From NCBI RefSeq assembly GCF_964355755.1, contig NC_092679.1, positions 9,848,932 through 9,912,931 of the forward strand: a stretch of DNA of 64,000 nucleotides. Direction: 5' to 3'. Both the position numbers and the translations under genes were made by a program. This document shows positions 44,935-55,178 of this stretch, piece by piece; positions within the stretch are counted from its first letter, which is position 1, and the number at the start of each line of letters is the position of its first letter. A model generated the notes under the pieces. The model saw only the letters and a list, made by a program, of their open reading frames with translations, was not told the DNA's origin and ran no database searches. The stretch comes from Antedon mediterranea. Its lineage: Eukaryota; Echinodermata; Crinoidea; Comatulida; Antedonidae.

Positions 44935-45225
44935 TTACGAGATCAAATACATGTAGCGAAAGCCCCCAAAAAAATTTAAAAATGTGCTCTCCCTGCCACA
45001 GCACTAAGGCCCTGCCACGGCCTTTGGGTCGTTTCCACCACATCATCACCAGATGCATTGCTAGTGCCTTCTCAAGATGTGTGGTGGAAAGGGGGACGTA
45101 AATTCTGTGAACCACAAACACAGTTGGTCGCACACCTTTAACTCTATTCCACCGACCAGCGTGGGAATCGAACCCACGACATACGTGTTGTCAACACGAC
45201 GCTCAGTCGTCTGAGCTAACTGGCC
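44935..45225 (-). mobile_element. Candidate tRNA-derived SINE
   Basis: Read on the minus strand: a tRNA-Val-like head (45225-45153), then a body with CTGTGGCAGGGAGAGCACAT and a tail ending near TACATGTATTTGATC. Related copies at 53170-53330 and 62290-62440 lack the head, as expected for truncated or rearranged copies. The body limits are estimated. Confidence 0.45.
45153..45225 (-). tRNA. tRNA-Val(GAC)-like sequence
   Basis: 73 nt fold into a cloverleaf. The acceptor GGCCAGT pairs with GCTGGTC (with G-U pairs). The D arm is TAGCTCAGACGACTGAGCG. The anticodon loop TTGACAA gives GAC. The T arm is GTGGG/CCCAC around TTCGATT. A and B boxes are intact. No T-run follows directly and it lies at the end of a repeated module, so it is more likely the head of a SINE than a working tRNA gene. 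Confidence 0.6.
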
Positions 45226-45289
45226 ATTTTGGTTTTAAAAAGGTTAATATGATATTTATGACGTAATGATGAATTACGTAATACACTTA

Positions 45290-45815
45290 TAAATAGACTA
45301 TTATAAACTGTTCTGTCGTGTACAACATTATGGCATAACGGGTAATGCTCAGTTTTGAGTGCTCCCAGTAGTGGGTTCGAACCTGTAAGGATATTTTTTT
45401 TTTATTTGAAAATAAATATTGTTTTTGAAAGTGAGATATTTTGAGGGTTGTAAATGTCAGGCCTAAACAAGTGGACATTTTTTTCAATCAGAAAAAAAGT
45501 TGTATGGCATTATTTTTCATTGATTGATCATTCATTTCATACAAATAGACTGTTATCAGCTCTTCTGTTATCTACTGGTTTGTGGCGTAACCGGTAGTGC
45601 TCAGGTTTGAGTTCTCGCAGTAGTGGTTTCGAACCTCTACGAATATTTTTTTTTTTTTTTTTTTAATGGAAAATAAATATTGTTTTTGAAAGTGAGATAT
45701 TTTGAGGGTTGTAAATGTCAGGCCTAAACAAGTGGATCTTTTTTAAAATCAGAAACAAAGTTGCATGGCATTATTTTTCATTGATTGATCATTCATGTCA
45801 TATAAATAGACTATT
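45290..45815 (+). repeat. tRNA-like ~260-bp array, short block after module
   Basis: Two monomers with A box (GGCATAACGGG and GGCGTAACCGG), B box and T-run. The last breaks at about 45815 (ATAGACTATT), where the inverted AT-rich repeat starts. Confidence 0.88.
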
Positions 45816-47541
45816 AAAATAAAAGGGTCTAAATTTGGCCATTTTTCGAAAATTTCCCCGAGGGGGACCATAAGATTTTTTTTCGAAAAATGGCGACAAT
45901 TTACACTTTTTAAAATTCGAAAATTCAATAATTATGCTATAATATCGCCGTTTTTCCAAATATATTGTGCTAACATCATCTTATAGAGCCATAGTAACTA
46001 GTTATGTCAAAAAATAAAAGGTACAAAATTTGGCCATTTTTCGAAAATTTCCCTGCTGGGGACCATAGGAATTTTTTCGAAAAATCGCCAAAATTTCCAC
46101 TTTTTAAAATTCAATAATTATGCTATAATATTGGCATTTATGCAAATATATTGTGTTAACATCATCGTATAGAGACATAGCAGCTAGTTATGTCAAAAAA
46201 ATAAAGGGTCGAAAAATGGCCAAAATTCCCACTTTTTAAAATTCAATAATTATGCTATAATATTGCCATTTTTGCGACAATTTCCCTGCGGGGGACTACA
46301 CGATTTTTTTCGAAAACGACCAAAATGTGCACCTTTTTAAATTCTATAATTAGGCTATAATATTGCCATTTATGCACATATATTGTGTTAACATCATCTT
46401 ATACAGCCATAGTAAGTCGTTATGTCAAAAAACAAGGCCAACAACAATAAGTTGCGTGCTCTCAGAAATAAATGAACTTTCAAAAAGTAATGTACTTTAA
46501 AACTTTTCTGTACATCAAAACAGTTCAAAAGTACAGAAAAGTGAAAAAACGCAAAGTGATACCGGACCGACAGACAGACCGACAGACCGACCGACATAGT
46601 AAACTGTAGAGTCGCGTCCACGCGACTAATAAAAGGTTTGATGTTTGGCCATTTTTGCGAAAATTTCCCTGCGGGGGACCATAGGAATTTTTTCGAAAAA
46701 TGGCAAAAATTTCCAATTTTCAAAATTCTATAATTAGGCTATAATATTGCCATTTATGCGCATATATTGTTTTAACATCATCTTATAGAGCCATAGTAAC
46801 TAGTTATGTCAAGAAATAAAAGGGTCGAAATTTTGCCATTTTTGCGAAAATTTCCCTGCAGGGAACCATAGGATTTTTTTTCGAAAAATGGTCAAAATTG
46901 TCATTGTTTAAAATTCAAAAATTATGCTATAATATTGCCATTTATGCAAATAATTATATTGTGCTAACATCATCTTATAGAGCTATAGTAACTAGTTATG
47001 TCAAAAAATAAAAGGTACAAAATTCGGCCATTTTTCGAAAATTTCCCTGCTGGGGACCATAGGAATTTTTTCGAAAAATGGCCAAAATTTCCACTTTTTA
47101 AAATTCAATAATTATGCTATAATATTGGCATTTATGCAAATATATTGTGTTAACATCATCGTATAGAGACATAGCAGCTAGTTATGTCAAAAAAATAAAA
47201 GGGTCGAAAAATGGCCAAAATTCCCACTTTTTAAAATTCAAAAATTATGCTATAATATTGCCATTTATGCACATATATTGTGCTGACATCATCTTATAGA
47301 GCCATAGCAACTACTTATGTCAAAATATAAAAGGGTCGAAAATGGAGAAAATGTTACACTTTTTAAAAATAAATAATTATGCTATAATTTTGCCATTTAT
47401 GGACATATATTGTGTTAACATCATCTTATAGAGCCATAGTAACTAGTTATGTCAAAAAATAAAAGGGTCGAAATTTAGCCATTTTTCGATAAATTTTCCT
47501 GCTGGGGACCATAAGATTTTTTTCGAAAAATAGCGAAAATT
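45816..47541 (-). repeat. AT-rich tandem repeat, inverted block
   Basis: Reverse complement of the 5781-7926 repeat (for example ATCTTATAGAGCCATAGTAA, TAACTAGTTATGTC). Both long and short monomers are present. A 197-bp element is inserted at 46433-46629. It abuts the second CT satellite at 47542, so CT satellite 2 is flanked by inverted AT-rich arms. Confidence 0.92.
46433..46629 (+). mobile_element. Short Helitron-like element with GACA microsatellite
   Basis: Starts CAAGGCCAACAACAATAAG and ends in the hairpin AGTCGCG/CGCGACT (46610-46627) plus CTAA. It shares both ends with the 41387-42227 insert in opposite orientation. The flanks GTCAAAAAA and TAAAAGG rejoin to the normal AT-rich repeat without a target duplication, between A and T, as for Helitrons. 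The middle holds GGACCGACAGACAGACCGAC repeats. Confidence 0.6.
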
Positions 47542-48927
47542 TACTCTCTCTCGCTGATCTATCTCTCTCTCGCTGATCTATCTCTCTCTCGCTGATCTAT
47601 CTCTCTCTCGCTGATCTACCTCTCTCTCGCTGATCTATCTCTCTCTCTCGCTGATCTATCTCTCTCTCGCTGATCTATCTCTCTCTCGCTGATCTATCTC
47701 TCTCTCGCTGATCTATCTCTCTCTCGCTGATCTATCTCTCTCTCTCTCTCTCTCTCGCTGATCTATCTCTCTCTCTCTCTCTCTCTCTCGCTGATCTATC
47801 TATCTCTCTCTCGCTGATCTATCTATCTCTCTCTCGCTGATCTATCTATCTCTCTCTCTCGCTGATCTATCTATCTCTCGTTGATCTATCTCTCTCTCGC
47901 TGATCTATCTCTCTCTCGCTGATCTATCTCTCTCTCGCTGATCTCTCTCTCTCTCGCTGATCTATCTCTCTCTCGCTGATCTATCTCTCTCTCGCTGATC
48001 TATCTATCTCTCTCTCGCCGATCTATCTATCTCTCTCTCGTTGATCTATCTATCTCTCTCTCTCGCTGATCTATCTCTCTCTCGCTGATCTATCTCTCTC
48101 TCGCTGATCTATCTCTCTCTCGCTGATCTATCTATCTCTCGCTGATCTATCTCTCTCTCGCTGATCTATCTCTCTCTCTCGCTGATCTATCTATCTGTCT
48201 CTCGCTGATCTATCTATCTGTCTCTCGCTGATCTATCTATCTCTCTCTCGCTGATCTATCTATCTGTCTCTCGCTGATCTATCTATCTCTCTCTCGATGA
48301 TCTATCTCTCTCTCGCTGATATATCTCTCTCTCGCTGATCTATCTCTCTCTCTCTCGCTGATCTATCTCTCTCTCGCTGATCTATCTCTCTCTCGCTAAT
48401 CTATCTCCCTCTCGCTGATCTATCTCTCTCTCGCTGATCTATCTCTCTCTCGCTGATCTATCTCTCTCTCGCTGATCTATCTCTCTCTCGCTGATCTATC
48501 TGTCTCTATCGCTGATCTATCTCTCTCTCTCTCGCTGATCTATCTCTCTCTCGCTGATCTATCTCTCTCTCGCTGATCTATCTCTCTCCCGCTGATATAT
48601 CTCTCTCACGCTGATCTATCTCTCTCTCTCTCGCTGATCTATCTCTCTCTCTCTCGCTGATCTATCTCTCTCTCGCTGATCTATCTCTCTCTCGCTGATC
48701 TATCTCTCTCTCGCTGATCTATCTGTCTCTTTCACTGCTCTATCTCTCTCTCGCTGATCTATCTCTCTCTCGCTGATCTATCTCTCTCGCTGATCTATCT
48801 CTCTCTCGCTGATCTATCTGTCTCTTGCTGATCTATCTCTCTCTCGCTGATCTATCTCTCTCTCTCTCGCTGATCTATCTCTCTCTCTGTTGCTGATCTA
48901 TCTCTCTCTCACTGATCTATCTCTCTT
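47542..48927. repeat. CT-rich satellite array, block 2
   Basis: Same satellite and orientation as 1-5780, with the GCTGATCTATC core throughout and the same kinds of variant (GTTGATC, GTCTCTCGC). The array is shorter (1.4 kb). Confidence 0.96.
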
Positions 48928-49856
48928 TGAATTTAAAAAATTGGAAATTTTAGTAAGTTTTCGAAAAAATTCCTATGGTCCCCCGCAGAAAATTTTCGAA
49001 AAATGGCCAAATTTTAGGCCTTTTATTTTTTGATATAATTCATTACTATGGCTCTATAAGATGATGTTAGCAAAATATATCTGTATAAATGGCAATATTA
49101 TAGCATAATTATTTAATTTTTAAAAGTGGAAAATGTCGACATTTTTCGACCCTTTTATTTTTTTGACATATCTAGTTACGATGGCTCTTTAATAAGATGA
49201 TGTCAACACAATATATGTGCATAAATGGCAATATTATAACATAATTATTGAATTTGAAAAAGTGGAAAATTTTGCCATTTTTCGAAAAATGGCAAAATTT
49301 CGACCCTTTTATTGTTTGACATAACTCGTTACTATGGCTTTATAAGATGATGTTAACACAATATATGTTTATAAATGGCAATATTATAGCCTAATTATTG
49401 AATTTTAAACGGTGGACATTTTGGTTAATGTTAGCAAAATATAATTGTATATATGGCAACGTTATAGCATAATGCATAATTATTGAATTTTAAAAATTGG
49501 GAATTTTTGCCATTTTTCGAAAAAATTCCTATGGTCCCACGCAGTGAAATTTTCGGAAAATGACAAAATTTCGACCCTTTTATTTTTTAACATAACTAGT
49601 TACTATGGCTCTATAAGATGGTGGTAACACAATATATGTGCATAAATGCATATATTATAGCCTAATTATTGAATTTTAAAAGGTGGACATTTTGGTTGTT
49701 TTTCGAGAAAATTCCCGTTGTCCCCCGCAGGGAAATTTTCGGAAAATGACCAAATTTCGATCCTTTTATTTTTTTACATAACTAGTTACTATGGCTCTGT
49801 AAGATGATGTTAGCCCAGTAAATTTGCATAAATGGCAATATTATAGCATAAATGGT
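48928..49856 (+). repeat. AT-rich tandem repeat, block 3
   Basis: Same orientation as 5781-7926 and closely matching its right-hand part: GGTGGACATTTTGGTTAATG, AATGCATAATTATTGAATTT and CCCGTTGTCCCCCGCAGGGA occur in the same order. It is a duplicate of about 7000-7926. Confidence 0.92.
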
Positions 49857-50305
49857 TACTATAGCATAATAAACATGCGCAATGTCGAATAATGCATTCT
49901 GCGCATGTCAATTGTTTTTTATTATGCTATAGTAAGCATTTATGTAAAAAATAAAAAAGTTCAAAATTGAAAAAAATCCCTGTACCATTACAGGGATTTT
50001 TTCGCAAAATGGCTAATTTTCGTACCTTTCACTTTTTACATCAATGCTTACTATAGCATAATAAACATGCACAGAGTCGAATAATGGGTTCTGTGCATAC
50101 TTATAGTACAGGGATTTTTTACAAAAATGGGCAATTTTCGACCCCTTTATTTGTAGACATAAATGGTTACTATTGCATAATAAATATGCGCAGAGTCGAA
50201 TAATGGGTCTGCGCATGTTAATTGTGCAATAGTAACCAGTTTTATCGCAAAAAAGAAAATGTCGAAAATTTGCGATTTTTCGAAAAATCCCTGTACTATA
50301 CAATA
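49857..50305. repeat. Hairpin repeats, uninterrupted set
   Basis: Three hairpins with loop GTCGAATAATG at about 49857-49934, 50048-50110 and 50165-50237, in the same order as 7930-8006, 12683-12741 and 12798-12870. There is no transposon between the first and second. TCAA at 50041-50044 corresponds to the TTAA target of Kolobok-like element 1. Confidence 0.88.
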
Positions 50306-52399
50306 GCTTCAAATCGCATTTGGAGACGTTTTAGACCATTTTGTGATTTTCGAAAAAACATGTTAACATAAAAAACACCAAAGGGCTTAGAATAGCTTCA
50401 TATCACATTTGGAGACGTTTTAGACAATTTTGTGATCTTAGAAAAAACTTGTTAACATAAAAACACCAATGTGCTAAGATTAGCTTAAAATCGCATTTGG
50501 AGACATTTTAGACCATTTTGTGATTTTCGAAAAAACTTGTTAACATAAAAACACCAATGTGCTAAGAATAGCTTCAAATCGCATTTGGAGACATTTTAGA
50601 CCATTTTGTGATTTTCGAAAAAACTTGTTAACATAAAAACACAAAAGTGCTTAGAATAGTTTCAAATCGCATTTGGAGACGTTTTAGACCATTTTGTGAT
50701 TTTCGAAAAAACTTGTTAACATAAAACACCAAAGTGCTAAGAATAACTTCAAATCGGATTTGGAGACATTTTAGACCATTTTTTGATTTTCGAAAAAACT
50801 TGTTAACATAAAAACATCAAAGTGTACAGAATAGCTTCAAATCGCATTTGTAGACGTTTTAGACCATTTTGTGATTTTCAAAAAAAACTTGTTAACATAA
50901 AAACTTCAAAGTGTAGACGTTTTAGACCATTTTGTGATTTTCTAAAAAACTTGGTTCCACAAAAACATCCAAGTGCTTAAAATCACATTAGAAACCGTTT
51001 TAGACCATTTTGAGCATTTCGATCAACTTTTCACAAAGAGACATCAAAGAGCACAAAATAGCTTAATATCGTATTTGAAAACGTTTAGACCATTTTGAGC
51101 ATTTCGACAAAAATTTGTCACACAAAACACCAAAAATGCTTAGAAAAGCTACAAATCGCATTTGGAGACGTTTTAGACCATTTTGTGATTTTCGAAAAAA
51201 CTTCTTAACATAAAAACACCAAAGTGCTTAGAATAGCTTCAAAAAGCATTTGGAGACATTTTAGACCCTTTTGTGATTTTCGAAAAAACTTGGTTACACA
51301 AAAACACAACAGTGCTTAAAATAGCTTTAAATTGCATTTGGAGAAGTTTTAGACCATTTTGTGATTTTCGAAAAAACTTGTTAACATAAAAACATCAAAG
51401 TGTACAGAATAGCTTCAAATCGCATTTGGAGACGTTTTAGACCATTTTTGTGATTTTCTAAAAAACTTGTTAACATAAAAACACCAAAGTGCTTAGAATA
51501 GCTTCAAATCGCATTTGGAGACGTTTTAGACCATTTTGTGATTTTCGAAAAAACTTGTTAACATAAAAACATCAAAGTGTACAGAATAGCTTCAAATCAC
51601 ATTTGGAAACGTTTTAGACCATTTTGTGATTTTCGAAAAAAGTTGTTAACATAAAAACATCAAAGTGTACAGAAAAGCTTCAAATCGCATTTAGAGACGT
51701 TTTAGACCATTTTGTGATTTTCGAAAAAACTTGTTAATATAAAAACATCAAAGTGTACAGAATAGCTTCAAATTGCTATTGGAGACGTTTTAGACCTTTT
51801 GTGATTTTCGAAAAAAATTGTTACCATAAAAACACCAAAGTGCTTAGAATAGCTTCAAATCTTATTTGGAGACGTTTTAGACTATTTTGTGATTTTCGAA
51901 AAAACTTGGTTACACAAAAACATCAAAGTGCTTAAATCACATTAGAAACCGTTTTAGACCATTATGAGCATTTCGATAAAACTTTTCACACAAAAACATC
52001 AAAGAGCACAAAATAGATTAATATCGTATTTAAAAACGTTTTTGACCATTTTGAGCATTTCGACAAAAAATGTTCACACAAAACAGCAAAGTGTACAGAA
52101 TAGCTTCAAATCGCATTTTGAGACGTTTTAGACCATTTTGTGATTTTCGAAAAAACTTGTTAACATAAAAACACCAATGTGCTAAGAATAGCTTCAAATC
52201 GCATTTGGAGACATTTTAGACCATTTTGTGATTTTCGAAAAAACTTGTTAACATAAAACACAAAAGTGCTTAGAATAGCTTCAAATCGCATTTGTAGACG
52301 TTTTAGACCATTTTGTGATTTTCGAAAAAACTTGTTAACATAAAAACATCAAAGGGTACAGAATAGCTTCAAATCGCATTTGGTGACGTTTTAGACCAT
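50306..52399 (+). repeat. 87-88 bp satellite, block 4
   Basis: About 24 monomers of the same A, B and C types as 12946-14477, starting AATAGCTTCAAATCGCATTT. It has no Kolobok or Gypsy insertion. It breaks inside a monomer at about 52399 (TTTTAGACCATT), where part of the module begins. Confidence 0.93.
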
Positions 52400-53340
52400 T
52401 AATATAAAGACTAACAAGGACAATAGAGCTTGTCCCCGGAAAGTGCACCTATTCATTGAAATATGAAATTAAATATTAGGTCTCCAGTAGGCCTACTAGC
52501 CCACCATGTTTGGGGCAGAGCTAATAATTAAAAAAGAGCCCAGAATTGCACTTATACTTATACTTATTACCATACATAATCACCTATGATATTTATGATA
52601 TTTGTTAAAAATTCAACTATCCAGATGCGCATGCGAATTCAAAAGTTTAGGTAGAGTTTTCTACTTTAAAAACTCGACTTCGTATATGCCTAAGGCCTAG
52701 CCCGGCGGCGGAATTAGTCTAAGTTTCGAAATCAGTCTGGAAATCGGAATCTTTGCAAATGTTCTATATTTGATCAATTTCACTCTCCATTAACCCCATA
52801 CAAAAATCATCGGAGACAAATTATCTGTTTAAAACATGTTTATTCTGGGACGGTGCGGCCATACACACCAACTACCATCCATAAATGTTTATTCATAACA
52901 TATTACAATACAATATCTTGCATGAATCGGACATTTCGCTACAAATGTAGCAACATTGATTAACAAAATCAAAATTCAACAGTGTGGCGTGTTGACCGCG
53001 AATTACTAACAATACCATCTTTCCCACTACACCTGCAAAAACTCATTTGCATAATAACAAACAGCATACCAAACTATGGTGAGACATACATTCTCTTCTA
53101 AACACGTAACGAAGATAAATTATTTTCTTTTTACATTAAATTGAGGGCGCTAAACATAAATTTTACGAGATCAAATACATGTAGCGAAAGCCAAAAAAAA
53201 ATTTAAAAATGTGCTCTCCCTGCCTCAGCACTAAGGCCCTGCCACGGCCTTGGGATCGTTTCCATCACATCATCACCAGATGCATTGCTAGTGCCTTCTC
53301 AAGATGTGTGGTGGAAAGGGGGGACGTAAATTCTGTGAAC
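52400..53340. repeat. Partial module, copy 2
   Basis: Matches 44160-45100 (GGACAATAGAGCTTGTCCCC, TTTGGGGCAGAGCTAATAAT, ACAGTGTGGCGTGTTGACCG, GATCAAATACATGTAGCG) with small changes. The left 370 bp and the tRNA-Val-like right end are missing. It joins directly to a tRNA-like array monomer at about 53340. Confidence 0.85.
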
Positions 53341-54307
53341 TTATAAATAGACTATTATAAACTGTTCTGTCGTGTACTACTTTATGGCATAACGGGTAAT
53401 GCTCAGTTTTGAGTGCTCCCAGTAGTGGGTTCGAACCTGTAAGTATATTTTTTTTTTTATTTGAAAATAAATATTGTTTTTTGAAAGTGAGATATTTTGA
53501 GGGTTGTAAATGTCAGGCCTAAACAAGTGGACATTTTTTTCAATCAGAAACAAAGTTGCAGGGCATTATTTTTCATTGATTGATCATTCATTTCATATAA
53601 ATAGACTGATATCAGCTCTTCAGTCATCTACTGGTTTGTGGCGTAACCGGTACTGCTAAGGGTTGAGTTCTCGCAGTAGTGGGTTCGAAGCTCTACGAAT
53701 GTTTTTTTTCTTTTTTTTTTAAATTGAAAATAAATATTGTTTTTGAAAGTGAGATATTTTGAGGGTTGTAAATGTCAGGCCTAAACAAGTGGACCTTTTT
53801 TAAAATCAGAAACAAAGTTGCATGGCATTATTTTTCTTTGGTTTATTATTTATTTCATATAAATAGAGTATTATCAGCTCATCAGTCATCTACTGGTTTG
53901 TGGCGTAACGGGTAATGCTCAAGTTTGAGTGCTCTCACTAGTGGGTTCGAACCTCTACGGATATTCTGTTTCTTTTTTTTTTAATTTAAAATAAATATTG
54001 TTTTTGAAAGTGAGATATTTTGAGGGTTGTAAATGTCAAGCCTAAACAAGTGAACCTTTTTTTACTCGGGGTACCCGAGTCTAGGACTTACTCATTTTCT
54101 CTTCTTCTTCCTCCATCTGGACACTATTGAGTAAAAAGTGCGATTTTTAAAGTACTACTCCTCCCTTATTCGTTGTAGTGTTGAGCTGGGATTTGGCATG
54201 AACATACTTCAGGGACATTTTTAATTTTTTGTTAATTAATTTGTTTAATTAAGAATCCACAATGTGTGACACACACCACAGCGTTATGTAGTTATATGGT
54301 TATATGC

Positions 54308-54379
54308 GGATTCTTGGCGTAGTGGTTATCACGTTTGCTTAACACGCAGAAGGTACCTGGTTCGAGCCCGGACGAAACC
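54308..54379 (+). tRNA. tRNA-Val(AAC)-like copy 1
   Basis: GGATTCTTGGCGTAGTGGTT starts it. The anticodon loop TTAACAC sits in a TTTGC/GCAGA stem (anticodon AAC). The T arm is CCTGG TTCGAGC CCGGA. The acceptor has five of seven pairs with CGAAACC. Eight T follow at once, a Pol III terminator. Probably a diverged tRNA-derived repeat. Confidence 0.5.
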
Positions 54380-54593
54380 TTTTTTTTAAACGTTATGGTG
54401 AAAAGTACTCTATACGCAATATGATAATTATACACAGTATATCTTATTTTTATTATTTTTTTAAATACTTATTTTGTGTAATCGGTAATTATCACTTTTA
54501 CACATGTTTATTTTTCTTTGTGCTTATTACCATATTTATTTGTAATTTAAATGGATTAAAAAACTTTCTGTAACCCACATTTTTAGTGTAAGT

Positions 54594-54666
54594 GGTTTTC
54601 GTAGTGTAGTGGTTGTCAAGTCTGCTTAACACGCAGAAGGTCCCGGTTCGAGCCCTGGCGAAACCT
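54594..54666 (+). tRNA. tRNA-Val(AAC)-like copy 2
   Basis: GGTTTTCGTAGTGTAGTGGT starts it, then TCTGC TTAACAC GCAGA (anticodon AAC), the T arm CCCGG TTCGAGC CCTGG and the end CGAAACC. It has one extra T in the acceptor compared with copy 4. No clean T-run follows directly (CTCGGGTTTC). Confidence 0.5.
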
Positions 54667-54827
54667 CGGGTTTCTTTTACTTTATGGTGAAATAACTGTA
54701 TACGTCTGTATACAGCTTCTTTCGCTGTACCCCGAGTATTGCACATTCGTGCTTTTTTGTTAATTAATTTGTTTAATTAAGAAGCCACATTGTGTGACAC
54801 ACACCACAGCGTTATGTAGTTATATGC

Positions 54828-54899
54828 GGCTTCTTGGCGTAGTGGTTATCACGTTTGCTCAATACGCAGAAGGTACCTGGTTCGAGCCCGGGCTAAACT
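54828..54899 (+). tRNA. tRNA-Val-like copy 3, altered anticodon
   Basis: Equivalent of copy 1 in the second unit. The anticodon loop is TCAATAC, so the anticodon would be AAT. The acceptor 3' strand is decayed (CTAAAC). A T-run follows. Pseudogene-like. Confidence 0.4.
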
Positions 54900-55106
54900 T
54901 TTTTTTTTAAACTTTATGGTGAAAAGTACTGTATACGCAATATGATAATTATACACAGTATATCTTATTATTTTTTTAAATACTTATTTTGTGTAATCGG
55001 TAATTATCACTTTTACACATGTTTATTTTGCTTTGTGCTTATTACCATTTATTTGTAATTTAAATGGATTAAAAAACTTTCTGTAACCCACAATTTTAAT
55101 GTAAGA

Positions 55107-55178
55107 GGTTTCGTAGTGTAGTGGTTGTCAAGTCTGCTTAACACGCAGAAGGTCCCGGTTCGAGCCCTGGCGAAACCT
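55107..55178 (+). tRNA. tRNA-Val(AAC)-like copy 4, best preserved
   Basis: The acceptor GGTTTCG pairs perfectly with CGAAACC. The D arm GTGTAGTGGTTGTCAAG, anticodon stem TCTGC/GCAGA with loop TTAACAC (AAC) and T arm CCCGG TTCGAGC CCTGG follow in normal order, with intact A and B boxes. It is close to ordinary animal tRNA-Val(AAC), whose acceptor starts GTTTC. TATTTTTC follows as a weak terminator. It could be functional, but its place in a repeated element argues for a tRNA-derived copy. Confidence 0.6.

Larger units (their letters stand above)
43790..45289. repeat. ~1.5 kb dispersed module, copy 1
   Basis: A non-array block starting ATCAAATACATGTAAAAAGA. It recurs at 61171-62440 and 63861-64000, and in part at 52400-53340. 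Two stretches inside are related to each other: ACAGTGTGGCGTGTTGACCG lies at 43987 and again at 44751, each followed by a similar 90 bp. A third similarity links the start with ATCAAATACATGTAGCGAAA at about 44942. The right end carries a tRNA-Val-like sequence (45153-45225). Frames of 94-95 codons in it are also in the other copies but show no protein character. It may be a composite of SINE-type repeats. Confidence 0.8.
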
